The translations under genes and the position numbers were made by a program. 64,000 bases of DNA, from NCBI GenBank assembly GCA_035335645.1, contig DAOQMM010000002.1, forward strand, positions 27,916 through 91,915, read 5' to 3'. The notes beneath the pieces are model-generated. The model had not been told where the DNA came from. It was given only the letters and a program-made list of their open reading frames with translations, and made no database searches. This document shows, one piece after another, positions 53,273 to 61,954 of the stretch; positions within the stretch are counted from its first letter, which is position 1; each line of letters begins with the position of its first letter. The stretch is from Zoogloea sp035335645. Its GTDB lineage: Bacteria; Pseudomonadota; Gammaproteobacteria; Burkholderiales; Rhodocyclaceae.

Positions 53273-53767
53273 CTATTCGCGCGTCCAGAAGCCCGCGTGG
53301 GGCGCCGCAGCCTCGTCTTCCAGGCAGGGTCCGGTGACGGCGATACGGCGCTGTCCCCGGGCAAACACCTCGCGGCATGGCAGCGAGAACGTGGGATTCT
53401 CCGGGTGATCGCCGGTGAGGCCGAGCAGGCGATGTTCCGACAGGGCGTACACCACCCGTCCGATACCGCACCAGTAGATGGCGCCGGCACACATGGCGCA
53501 GGGCTCGGCGCTGGTATAGAGGGTCGCCCGGCTCAGTTGCCCGGGCGTCAGGCGGCGCGCCGCAAGCCCGGCCGCGACCAGTTCCGCATGCCGCGTCGGA
53601 TCGCCATCGGGCGGCACGGAATCGTTACCGGCCTCGGCAACGATCCGCCCGAGTTCATCCACGACGATGGCGGCAAACGGATGCTTGCCCCCATCACGCA
53701 CGCGGCGCGACAGTTCGATGCAGTGGCGCAGGAAGGTTTCGTCGGCGGCTGTCAGGATGTCGGACAT
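53273..53767 (-). CDS. Nucleoside/guanine deaminase of the CDA fold
   Basis: A 164-aa zinc deaminase with the HAE motif (TRHAELVAAG) and PCAMC (SAEPCAMCAGAIYWCGI). In length and in the C-terminal GLTGDHPENPTFSLPCREVF region it resembles the Bacillus GuaD-type guanine deaminase more than tRNA adenosine deaminase TadA. Adjacent xdhA on the same strand (116-base gap). It would supply xanthine, in parallel with the amidohydrolase GuaD. Confidence 0.85.
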   Translation of the reverse strand: MSDILTAADETFLRHCIELSRRVRDGGKHPFAAIVVDELGRIVAEAGNDSVPPDGDPTRHAELVAAGLAARRLTPGQLSRATLYTSAEPCAMCAGAIYWCGIGRVVYALSEHRLLGLTGDHPENPTFSLPCREVFARGQRRIAVTGPCLEDEAAAPHAGFWTRE

Positions 53768-53927
53768 GGCGGTCTCCGGAAATGGTGACGATTATCCCGG
53801 TACGCACCGGGCCGACATGTCAGTGACGGGCAATACTCTTCATAACGCCGGCGAGATAGGTGCGTCGGGCATGGATTGGTAGAGTGGCGCAACATCCCGT
53901 TTTCTGACCACCTTAGGAGATCCAAGC

Positions 53928-55007
53928 ATGTTGCTGCGCAGACTCAAGTCCTTCACAGCGGTTGCGGTCATGGCGCTGGCGGGCCTGCACGCGGCCCACG
54001 CGGCCGAACCGATCAAAGCCGGCTTCGTCTATATCGGCCCCACCGGCGATCACGGCTGGACCTACTCTCACGATGAAGGCCGGAAGCTGCTGGAAGCCCA
54101 GTCCAACGGCAGCGTGAAGACCACCTTCGTCGAGAACGTGCCCGAAACCGCCGACGCCGAACGGGTCTTCCGGGATCTGGCGCAAAAGGGCAACAAGGTC
54201 GTCTTCGGGACCTCCTTCGGTTACATGAACCAGATGGCCAAGGTCGCCAAGGCCTTCCCGAACACCATCTTCATGCACGCCACCGGATACAAGACCGCCC
54301 CCAATCTGGGTGTCTACGACGTGCGGACCTACGAAGGCGCCTACATGCTGGGCGTGGTGGCCGGCAAGATGAGCAAGGGCAACAAGCTCGGCGTCGTCGC
54401 CTCCATTCCCATCCCCGAAGTCATCCGCAACATCAATGCCTTCACCCTCGGCGCCCGCAGCGTCAACCCGGCCATCACCACGCGGGCGATCTGGGTGAAC
54501 AGCTGGTTCGACCCGGGCAAGGAGCGGGAAGCCGCGCTGGCCCTGATCGCCCAGGGCTGTGACGTGCTGATGCAGAACACCGACTCGCCTGCCGTCGTCC
54601 AGGCCGCCCAGGAAAAGGGCGTGCTGGCCTTTGGCTGGGATTCGGACATGACCAAGTTCGGCGGCAAGGCCCATCTGGCCGCGTCCGTGCTGAACTGGGG
54701 CGTGATCTACAAGAAGACCGTCGATGAAGTCGCTGCCGGCACCTGGAAGAGCGGTGACATCTGGTGGGGCGTGAAGGAAGGCGCGGTGAATATCGACAAC
54801 TTCGGCCCGGCGGTCCCTGCACCGGTCAAGAAGCTTGCCGAAGAACGGCGCGATGCCATCAAGGCCGGCAAGCTTCACCCCTTCACCGGCCCGCTCAAGG
54901 AGCAGTCCGGCAAGGAGTTCCTTGCCGCCGGCAAGATCTTTGGCGACGGAGATCTGAAGAAGATGAATTTCTACGTGGAAGGCGTCGAAGGCTCCATCCC
55001 GAAGTAA
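53928..55007 (+). CDS. BMP-family ABC transporter binding protein (nucleoside/purine)
   Basis: A 359-aa PnrA/BMP-family periplasmic binding protein with a signal peptide (cleavage after HAA/AHA, about residue 25). The mature start IKAGFVYIGPTGDHGWTYSHDEGRK and DVLMQNTDSPAVVQAAQEKGV are family hallmarks. TTAGGAGA site. It probably serves the permease/ATPase genes at 44777-48290, from which it is separated by xdhABC and a deaminase gene and is on the opposite strand. Confidence 0.93.
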   Translation: MLLRRLKSFTAVAVMALAGLHAAHAAEPIKAGFVYIGPTGDHGWTYSHDEGRKLLEAQSNGSVKTTFVENVPETADAERVFRDLAQKGNKVVFGTSFGYMNQMAKVAKAFPNTIFMHATGYKTAPNLGVYDVRTYEGAYMLGVVAGKMSKGNKLGVVASIPIPEVIRNINAFTLGARSVNPAITTRAIWVNSWFDPGKEREAALALIAQGCDVLMQNTDSPAVVQAAQEKGVLAFGWDSDMTKFGGKAHLAASVLNWGVIYKKTVDEVAAGTWKSGDIWWGVKEGAVNIDNFGPAVPAPVKKLAEERRDAIKAGKLHPFTGPLKEQSGKEFLAAGKIFGDGDLKKMNFYVEGVEGSIPK

Positions 55008-55023
55008 GCAGCACCCCGGCTTG

Positions 55024-55048
55024 AACGCGACCTGCGGGTCGCGTTTTT
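55024..55048 (+). terminator. Terminator after the BMP binding-protein gene
   Basis: Nine-bp stem (AACGCGACC with GGTCGCGTT), TGCG loop, then TTT. It lies 17 bases after the stop codon, and would partly insulate the downstream deaminase gene. Confidence 0.75.
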
Positions 55049-55116
55049 CATTGCTGCGACGCATTGCCGATCGACCGGTTTATGCTCGGCGTACGACCAT
55101 CCCTGAAGAGGTAAAC

Positions 55117-56154
55117 ATGCCCCCTCCCCTCGCTGCCGATGCCGCGCTCGACTTCGCCTGCCGCATGCCCAAGGCCGAGCTGCACGTCCATATCGAAGGC
55201 ACGCTGGAGCCCGAACTGGCCTTTGCCCTGGCCCGTCGAAACGGCATCGCCCTGCCCTATGCGGACGAGGACGCCCTGCGCAAGGCCTACGCATTCGACA
55301 GCCTGCAGTCCTTTCTCGATCTGTACTACGCGTGCGCGGATGTCCTGCGCACGCCCGACGATTTCCGCGATCTGATGCTGGCCTACCTGGAGCGGGCCGT
55401 TGCCGACAACATCGTCTACACCGAGATTTTTTTCGATCCGCAGACCCATACGGCCCGTGGCATTCCCTTCGAAACCGTCCTGAGGGGTCTCGAAGACGGG
55501 CTGTATCACGCCCGCCGCCTGTGGGGCATCGAAGGGCGCCTGATCCTGTGTTTCCTGCGTCACCTGAGCGAGGAGGACGCATTTGCCACCCTGGCAGAAG
55601 CCGAGCCTTTCCTGGAGCGCATTCACGGGTTCGGACTCGATTCGTCCGAGCGCGGTCATCCTCCAGCCAAATTCGCCCGCGTCTTCGCCCGCTGTCGCGC
55701 GCTGGGCAAGCCGATCGTCGCGCACGCAGGTGAGGAAGGCCCGCCCGCCTACATCAGCGAAGCACTCGACCTGCTGGGGGCCCGACGCATCGATCACGGC
55801 GTCCGCGCCGTCGAGGATGCCGCCGTCGTCGACCGCCTGATCCGGGACGCGATCCCGCTCACGGTCTGTCCCCTCTCCAACCTGCGCCTGTGCGTGTTTC
55901 CGAGCATGCAGGACCACACCCTGGGCCGCCTCGTCGCCGCCGGTGCCTGCGTCACCCTCAATAGCGACGATCCGGCGTATTTCGGAGGCTACCTCAACGA
56001 CAACATCCGCGCCGTGCACGCGGCCTTCGCGTTCGATATACCCACCTGGTATCAACTGGCCCGCAACAGCTTCCAGGCCAGCTTTGCAAGTCCGACCGAA
56101 AAGCAGCAGTGGATCGACCGCCTGGATGCCGCCCGCGCAGCCACTGGTCTCTGA
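55117..56154 (+). CDS. Adenine/adenosine deaminase
   Basis: A 345-aa zinc deaminase of the Add family. Motifs: AELHVHIEGTLEPE, HAGEEGPP, DHGVRAVED and LNSDDPAYFGGY. The HVHIEGTLEPELAFALARRNGI start is that of the fungal/Pseudomonas PA0148-like group that deaminates adenine to hypoxanthine rather than adenosine. ATG 55117 has a GAAGAGG site. Feeds adenine into the xanthine dehydrogenase pathway. Confidence 0.9.
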   Translation: MPPPLAADAALDFACRMPKAELHVHIEGTLEPELAFALARRNGIALPYADEDALRKAYAFDSLQSFLDLYYACADVLRTPDDFRDLMLAYLERAVADNIVYTEIFFDPQTHTARGIPFETVLRGLEDGLYHARRLWGIEGRLILCFLRHLSEEDAFATLAEAEPFLERIHGFGLDSSERGHPPAKFARVFARCRALGKPIVAHAGEEGPPAYISEALDLLGARRIDHGVRAVEDAAVVDRLIRDAIPLTVCPLSNLRLCVFPSMQDHTLGRLVAAGACVTLNSDDPAYFGGYLNDNIRAVHAAFAFDIPTWYQLARNSFQASFASPTEKQQWIDRLDAARAATGL

Positions 56155-56360
56155 TTCCTCGCCATGCAGGCGCAGGAACAAATCGCCCGACCCGTCGCGC
56201 CTTGGCAGATGAATCCGATCTGCGCTGACGTAAGCGACTGCGGCAGGAAGCCCAAGGGCAGTTATTGAGAACGGCCACCCGCCAGCCCACCCAGTAAGTG
56301 CCTTGAGAACGTCCTCGTGCCCGAACACCCGTGAAGTCACGACGAACGTCGCCTCGCATG

Positions 56361-56386
56361 CAAAAAGCCCGTGAAAACGGGCTTTT
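56361..56386. terminator. Bidirectional terminator near tRNA-Arg
   Basis: AAAAAGCCCG, six-base loop TGAAAA, CGGGCTTTTT. It ends tRNA-Arg transcription on the minus strand. The 206 bases between the deaminase stop and this hairpin hold nothing recognisable. Confidence 0.85.
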
Positions 56387-56428
56387 TAGCGTACTGCATA
56401 TACCAGTGAAACAGCCCGGCAGGTCGCC

Positions 56429-56503
56429 TGGTCCCCCCGACAGGAATCGAACCTGTATCTAGCGCTTAGGAGGCGCTCGTTCTATCCATTGAACTACAGG
56501 GAG
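56429..56503 (-). tRNA. tRNA-Arg (CCT)
   Basis: A complete 75-base cloverleaf ending in encoded CCA. Anticodon loop CTCCTAA gives anticodon CCT (reads AGG). The anticodon stem is AGCGC/GCGCT, the T arm ACAGG-TTCGATT-CCTGT, the D arm contains TAGTTCAATGGATAGA and the acceptor CTCCCTG pairs with CGGGGGG including two G-U pairs. No duplicated 3' fragment or integrase lies nearby. Confidence 0.93.
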
Positions 56504-56586
56504 TCGAAGGGGCGCATTCTAGCGTGTTGCGGGCACTTCACGCCACGTTGGCGTGGCGCAGACCGGGGCGCGGACCGTCAGTGCAA

Positions 56587-56775
56587 TCAGGCAAAGACGT
56601 CCACATTCCGCCCGACCGTCGCAGTCGGATCCGGAGCCTTTGCTGGCTGAGGGAGCGCCTGGAGCAGTTGCTGGGCGTTGGCCTGTTGCTGATCCAGGGT
56701 CTTGCGCAGCATCGCGATGGAGACTGGGTCGGCCCCATTTGCAGCGGACGTGGAGGGGGTGGGTGCGATGTTCAT
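56587..56775 (-). CDS. YjfB-like putative motility protein
   Basis: A 62-aa protein whose middle (VSIAMLRKTLDQQQANAQQLLQAL) matches the short YjfB family annotated as putative motility proteins. Low-complexity Ala/Thr/Pro ends. Four bases after yajQ and likely the last gene of the arg operon. The function is not established and the start has only a weak ribosome site. Confidence 0.7.
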   Translation of the reverse strand: MNIAPTPSTSAANGADPVSIAMLRKTLDQQQANAQQLLQALPQPAKAPDPTATVGRNVDVFA

Positions 56776-56779
56776 GATG

Positions 56780-57265
56780 TCAGTCGCGGAAGTTACCGTA
56801 TTGCAAAGGGTAGTCCGTGATGTCCTTGCGCACCAGGGCAATACATTCTTGCAGGACGTCCCGCTTGGCGCCGCTCACGCGTACGGCATCGCCCTGGATG
56901 CTGGCCTGCACCTTGAGCTTGCTGTCCTTGAGGAGCTTGACGATCTTCTTGGACTGCTCCTGCTCGATACCGACGCGGACCTTCAGCTCCTGCTTGACCT
57001 TGTTGCCGCCCACCTTCTGCACGTCACCGTGGTCGAGGCAGCGCACATCGATCTTCTTGGCGGTCATCTCGGGGAGCAGGATGGCCAGCATCTGTTCGAG
57101 CTGAAAATCGCTGTCGCCGTGCAGGGTGAGCAGCTTTTCGGTCTGCTCGACCCGCGCATCGCTGCCCTTGAAGTCGTAACGGCCCGTGATCTTGCGGTTG
57201 GCGCCGTCCACGGCGTTGCGCAGGGCGACCATATCGACTTCGGAGGTGATGTCGAAAGACGGCAT
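56780..57265 (-). CDS. yajQ: YajQ-family nucleotide-binding protein
   Basis: A 161-aa protein of the YajQ/UPF0234 family: it begins MPSFDITSEVDMVALRNAV and includes ITGRYDFKGSDARVE and GDAVRVSGAKRDVLQECI. Homologues bind c-di-GMP or act as RNA/nucleotide-binding chaperones. GGGAG site; 13 bases after ppnP. Confidence 0.95.
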   Translation of the reverse strand: MPSFDITSEVDMVALRNAVDGANRKITGRYDFKGSDARVEQTEKLLTLHGDSDFQLEQMLAILLPEMTAKKIDVRCLDHGDVQKVGGNKVKQELKVRVGIEQEQSKKIVKLLKDSKLKVQASIQGDAVRVSGAKRDVLQECIALVRKDITDYPLQYGNFRD

Positions 57266-57278
57266 GGTCGGCTCCCGC

Positions 57279-57602
57279 TCAGCCGAAATGGCAGACGTAG
57301 TGGTAGGGCTCGCCGCTGACTTCGATGTCGAAGGCGGAGTTGGCGGGTACATTGAAGGATTCGCCCGCGCCATAGGTCTTCCACTCGGTTTCACCCTTCA
57401 GGCGCACGCGGCAGGCGCCAGCGACGCCTTCCATGATCTCGGGCGCACCGGTGTTGAAGGTGAGCGTGGCGGGCAGGATCACGCCGACGGACTTCTTGGT
57501 GCCATCGGCGAGCACGATGGAGTGGCTGACGCACTTGCCGTCGAAATAGACATTGGCCTTCTTGACGACGGAGACGGTATCGAACTGGACGTTCTGGGTC
57601 AT
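57279..57602 (-). CDS. ppnP: Pyrimidine/purine nucleoside phosphorylase
   Basis: A 107-aa single-cupin enzyme of the PpnP (YaiE, DUF1255) family, cleaving several nucleosides with phosphate. Segments SVGVILPATLTFNTGAPEIM and YHYVCHFG are diagnostic. CAGGAA site. Although it is a nucleoside enzyme, it belongs to the arg-linked operon, not the purine locus. Confidence 0.95.
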   Translation of the reverse strand: MTQNVQFDTVSVVKKANVYFDGKCVSHSIVLADGTKKSVGVILPATLTFNTGAPEIMEGVAGACRVRLKGETEWKTYGAGESFNVPANSAFDIEVSGEPYHYVCHFG

Positions 57603-57621
57603 GGTGAGCGTTCCTGAAAAT

Positions 57622-57858
57622 TTATTCGATGCCCAGGAGCCGCTGGATCAGCCCCTTGGCGATGAAACCGATGAATCCGACGCCCAGACCGACAAACATC
57701 CAGATCGCGCCGTACTTGCCGGCTTTCGATTCCCAGGCAAGCTGGCCGATGATGAAGACCATGTAGGCGATCAGCCCGCCGACGCAGAGCTTGAGGGAGA
57801 TGTCCTCGAACTCGGCAACGGTGAGGCCGAAGAACAATGGGGCGCTCGGATCCATCAT
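57622..57858 (-). CDS. DUF2788 small membrane protein
   Basis: A 78-aa protein with two membrane helices (about 28-47 and 54-72), typical of the betaproteobacterial DUF2788 family. The N-terminus resembles FGLTVAEFEDISLKLCV of relatives. It is eight bases after argG; two adjacent ATG codons are possible starts. Function unknown. Confidence 0.8.
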   Translation of the reverse strand: MMDPSAPLFFGLTVAEFEDISLKLCVGGLIAYMVFIIGQLAWESKAGKYGAIWMFVGLGVGFIGFIAKGLIQRLLGIE

Positions 57859-57866
57859 GAGCGTGC

Positions 57867-59096
<1,230 letters not shown>

Positions 59097-59159
59097 GTCG
59101 TGGTTCCGCTCTTGTTACACATCACAATTCGTTTGACACCCGGGCAGTCCGGCCGCCAC

Positions 59160-60083
59160 TCAGCTTTCGACCTTCCCGATCAGCAGATATTCCATCAGGG
59201 CCTTCTGCACGTGGAGCCGGTTCTCGGCTTCATCCCAGACCACCGACTGCGGGCCGTCTATCACCTCGGCGGTGACTTCCTCGCCCCGGTGAGCCGGCAG
59301 GCAATGCATGAACACTGCACCCGGATTGGCGACCCGCATCATGTCTTCATCTACGCGCCACTCGGCAAAGTCGCGCATGCGCTCTTCGTTCTCTGCCTCG
59401 AAGCCCATGCTGGTCCACACGTCGGTGGTGACCAGATCGGCCCCGCGGCAGGCTTCCATCGGATCGTCAAAGTGGGCAAAGTGGCCCGTGCCGATCAGCC
59501 CGGCCCGCTCCGGCTCCACCTCGTAACCCGGAGGCGTGGAGACGTGCACATGGAAATCCAGCACCTCGGCCGCCTGCAGCCACGTGTTGCAGACATTGTT
59601 GGAATCTCCCACCCAGGCCACCGTCTTGCCCTGGATCGGACCGCAGTGCTCGATGAAGGTGAAGATGTCGGCCAGGATCTGGCAGGGATGGTATTCGTTG
59701 GTCAGCCCGTTGATCACGGGGACGCGGGAATACTCGGCAAAGCGCTCGATGATCGACTGCTCGAAGGTGCGGATCATCACCACATCGCTCATGCGTGAGA
59801 TGACCTGGGCCGCATCCTCGACGGGCTCGCCACGGCCCAGCTGGGAGTCGCGGGTATTCAGGTAGATGGCCGAGCCGCCCAGCTGCTGCATGCCCGCCTC
59901 GAAGGACAGACGCGTGCGCGTACTGGCCTTTTCGAAGATCATCACCAGCGTCCGGTCGAACAGCGGGTGATAGGGTTCGTAACGCTTGAACTTGTCCTTG
60001 ATCCAGCGCGTGCGCGCGAACAGGTAATCGTATTCGGCCCGGGAGAAATCCCGGAACTGGAGATAATGTCTCGGTGCTTTCAT
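59160..60083 (-). CDS. argF: Ornithine carbamoyltransferase
   Basis: A 307-aa enzyme making citrulline from ornithine and carbamoyl phosphate. Carbamoyl-phosphate site EKASTRTRLSFE, HPCQILAD, and ornithine-side FMHCLPAHRGEEV are intact. ATG 60083 is preferred to a GTG two codons upstream. 18 bases after argD, 63 before argG. Confidence 0.96.
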   Translation of the reverse strand: MKAPRHYLQFRDFSRAEYDYLFARTRWIKDKFKRYEPYHPLFDRTLVMIFEKASTRTRLSFEAGMQQLGGSAIYLNTRDSQLGRGEPVEDAAQVISRMSDVVMIRTFEQSIIERFAEYSRVPVINGLTNEYHPCQILADIFTFIEHCGPIQGKTVAWVGDSNNVCNTWLQAAEVLDFHVHVSTPPGYEVEPERAGLIGTGHFAHFDDPMEACRGADLVTTDVWTSMGFEAENEERMRDFAEWRVDEDMMRVANPGAVFMHCLPAHRGEEVTAEVIDGPQSVVWDEAENRLHVQKALMEYLLIGKVES

Positions 60084-60101
60084 GGGCACTCGTTTTCTAG
60101 G

Positions 60102-61277
60102 TTATTGACCAGCAAGAAATTCCTTTACCAGCGGCGCCAGCCCCTCCACCAGCGCCGCGGCCTCCTCGGCGCTGAAATTCAGCGGCGGGAGCAGACGGAT
60201 GACCTTGTCAGCCGTCACGTTGATCAGAAGACCGGCCTGCAGGGCGCGCCCCACCAGTTCGGCGCAGGGACGATCGAGCTCGATGCCGATCATGAGACCC
60301 GCGCCACGAATATCGATCACGCCGGGCAGCCCGGCCAGCGCCACGGCAAACCCTTCCCGCAGGGCCTGGCCCATGCGTCCTGCGTTGTCCAGCAGGCGCT
60401 CGTCGTCCAGCACGGCCAGGGTTTCCAGTGCCGCGGCACACGCCAGCGGATTGCCGCCAAAGGTGGAGCCGTGGTTGCCCGGTTTGAAGACGCCCGCCGC
60501 CCGTCCCGAAGCCAGGCAGGCGCCGATCGGCACGCCCGAGCCCAGTCCCTTGGCGAGCGACATCACGTCCGGCTTGACGCCGGCGTTCTGATGGCCAAAC
60601 CACTTGCCGGTCCGGCCGACGCCGCATTGCACCTCGTCGAACATCAACAGCCATCCGTTCGCGTCGCACATGCCACGCAGGGCTTCCATATATGCCGAGT
60701 GAGCCACGTGAATGCCGCCCTCGCCCTGCACCGGCTCCAACAGGATCGCCACGATGTCCGAACGACCGGCAGTCGCCTGCTCCAGCGCTCCGAGATCGTC
60801 GAAAGGAACCCTTACGAATCCACCGACCAGCGGCTCGAAGCCCTTCTGGACCTTGGCGTTGCCGGTAGCCGACAGGGTTGCCAGCGTGCGTCCGTGAAAG
60901 GAATGCTCCATCACCACGATGGCCGGCTCGGCAATGCCTTTGCCGTGCCCGTACAATCGGGCCAGCTTGATGGCCGCTTCATTGGCCTCGCAGCCGGAAT
61001 TGCAGAAGAACACTTCATCCATGCCCGCCAGCGCCGCGAGCCGGTCGGAAAGCTGTTCCTGGCGCGGAATGGCGTACAGATTGGAGGTGTGGATCACCTG
61101 TGCAGCCTGTTCGGCAATGGCGCGCACCAGGCGGGGATGATTGTGCCCGAGTGTGGAGACAGCAATGCCCGAGAGGGCATCAAGGTAACGCTTGCCCTCG
61201 GTATCAAACAGCCAGGATCCCTGTCCATGGCTGAAAGCCACCGGCAGGCGGCCGTAGGTATTCATCAGGTGCGGCAT
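60102..61277 (-). CDS. argD: Acetylornithine aminotransferase
   Basis: A 391-aa PLP enzyme of arginine synthesis (and often succinyldiaminopimelate transaminase). Pyridoxal Lys is in SLAKGLGSGVPIGA; GCEANEAAIKLAR and FDEVQCGVGRTGKWF are family motifs. AAGGG site before the ATG. First gene of the arg operon. Confidence 0.96.
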   Translation of the reverse strand: MPHLMNTYGRLPVAFSHGQGSWLFDTEGKRYLDALSGIAVSTLGHNHPRLVRAIAEQAAQVIHTSNLYAIPRQEQLSDRLAALAGMDEVFFCNSGCEANEAAIKLARLYGHGKGIAEPAIVVMEHSFHGRTLATLSATGNAKVQKGFEPLVGGFVRVPFDDLGALEQATAGRSDIVAILLEPVQGEGGIHVAHSAYMEALRGMCDANGWLLMFDEVQCGVGRTGKWFGHQNAGVKPDVMSLAKGLGSGVPIGACLASGRAAGVFKPGNHGSTFGGNPLACAAALETLAVLDDERLLDNAGRMGQALREGFAVALAGLPGVIDIRGAGLMIGIELDRPCAELVGRALQAGLLINVTADKVIRLLPPLNFSAEEAAALVEGLAPLVKEFLAGQ

Positions 61278-61364
61278 GGAAACCCTTGTTTCATAATCTG
61301 CCCCCCCGCACCCGAGCTGTGAAGCGGGGAGCCGGAAAAGGCGAAACGGCGACTCGCGCCGCCG

Positions 61365-61393
61365 TTTAAATGCAATATCGCATCCTAATTCAA
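61365..61393 (-). promoter_or_regulatory. Candidate promoter of the arg operon
   Basis: On the minus strand TTGAAT (61393-61388), 17 bases, then TTTAAA (61370-61365), about 80 bases before argD. Both hexamers match the sigma-70 consensus moderately. No ArgR-like box was recognised. Confidence 0.4.
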
Positions 61394-61564
61394 AACCTTA
61401 GCCTTGTATAGCGGGCGCGTGTGTCGGCGCCCCGGCGCGACGCGGCCTTCCGTAACGCGAAATGGCGTCTTTCCTGATAGAATCCAGCTTCCGCACGGAT
61501 GCAGTCCAGTCGCCGCAGAGCCTCGGATTGCGAGCCGCCTTTCCGACACCCTCCGCCTGCACCC

Positions 61565-61858
61565 ATGATTCAAAAACTTGAACATTTCATGATTGTCGGC
61601 CGCACCTCCGACGGCAAGACTTTCCGTCCGAGCGACTGGGCGGACCGGTTGTGCGGAATCATGTCGGCCTTCGGCGCCGACAACCGCATGACCTACTCGC
61701 CCTATGTCCGTCCGGCGTGCAATCTCCGGGGCGACAAGACGGTATTGGTGGACGCGCGCATTCACGACATCGAGCCGCTTGCCTACAACTTCCTGAAGAA
61801 TTTCGCCAAAGACAACGACCTTCAGGTCGAAGTGCTGCCGGACGATCACTTCGACTGA
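61565..61858 (+). CDS. DUF3579 family protein
   Basis: A 97-aa cytoplasmic protein of the DUF3579 family, common in betaproteobacteria. Core: FRPSDWADRLCGIMSAFGAD and YSPYVRPACNLRGDKTVLVD. Function unknown. Divergent from argD; a terminator follows. Confidence 0.9.
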   Translation: MIQKLEHFMIVGRTSDGKTFRPSDWADRLCGIMSAFGADNRMTYSPYVRPACNLRGDKTVLVDARIHDIEPLAYNFLKNFAKDNDLQVEVLPDDHFD

Positions 61859-61905
61859 GACGCGTGGGCGCGACGGTGCCTGCTCCCCGCACATCGCGAC
61901 AGCGC

Positions 61906-61935
61906 AAAAAAAGCCGGCTCGAAAGCCGGCTTTTT
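61906..61935. terminator. Bidirectional terminator between DUF3579 gene and lon
   Basis: Seven A residues, stem GCCGGCT/AGCCGGC, CGAA loop and five T residues. Serves both convergent genes. Confidence 0.9.
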
Positions 61936-61954
61936 CATTTAGCGAACGCAGCAG

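Noticed and set aside
53850..53915. Sigma-54 promoter before the BMP binding-protein gene
   Set aside because: GG and GC elements are present but separated by nine instead of ten bases, and the flanks do not match.
56429..56503. tRNA-Arg as an integration site for a mobile element
   Set aside because: No integrase gene, direct repeat of the tRNA end, or compositional change is visible on either side.
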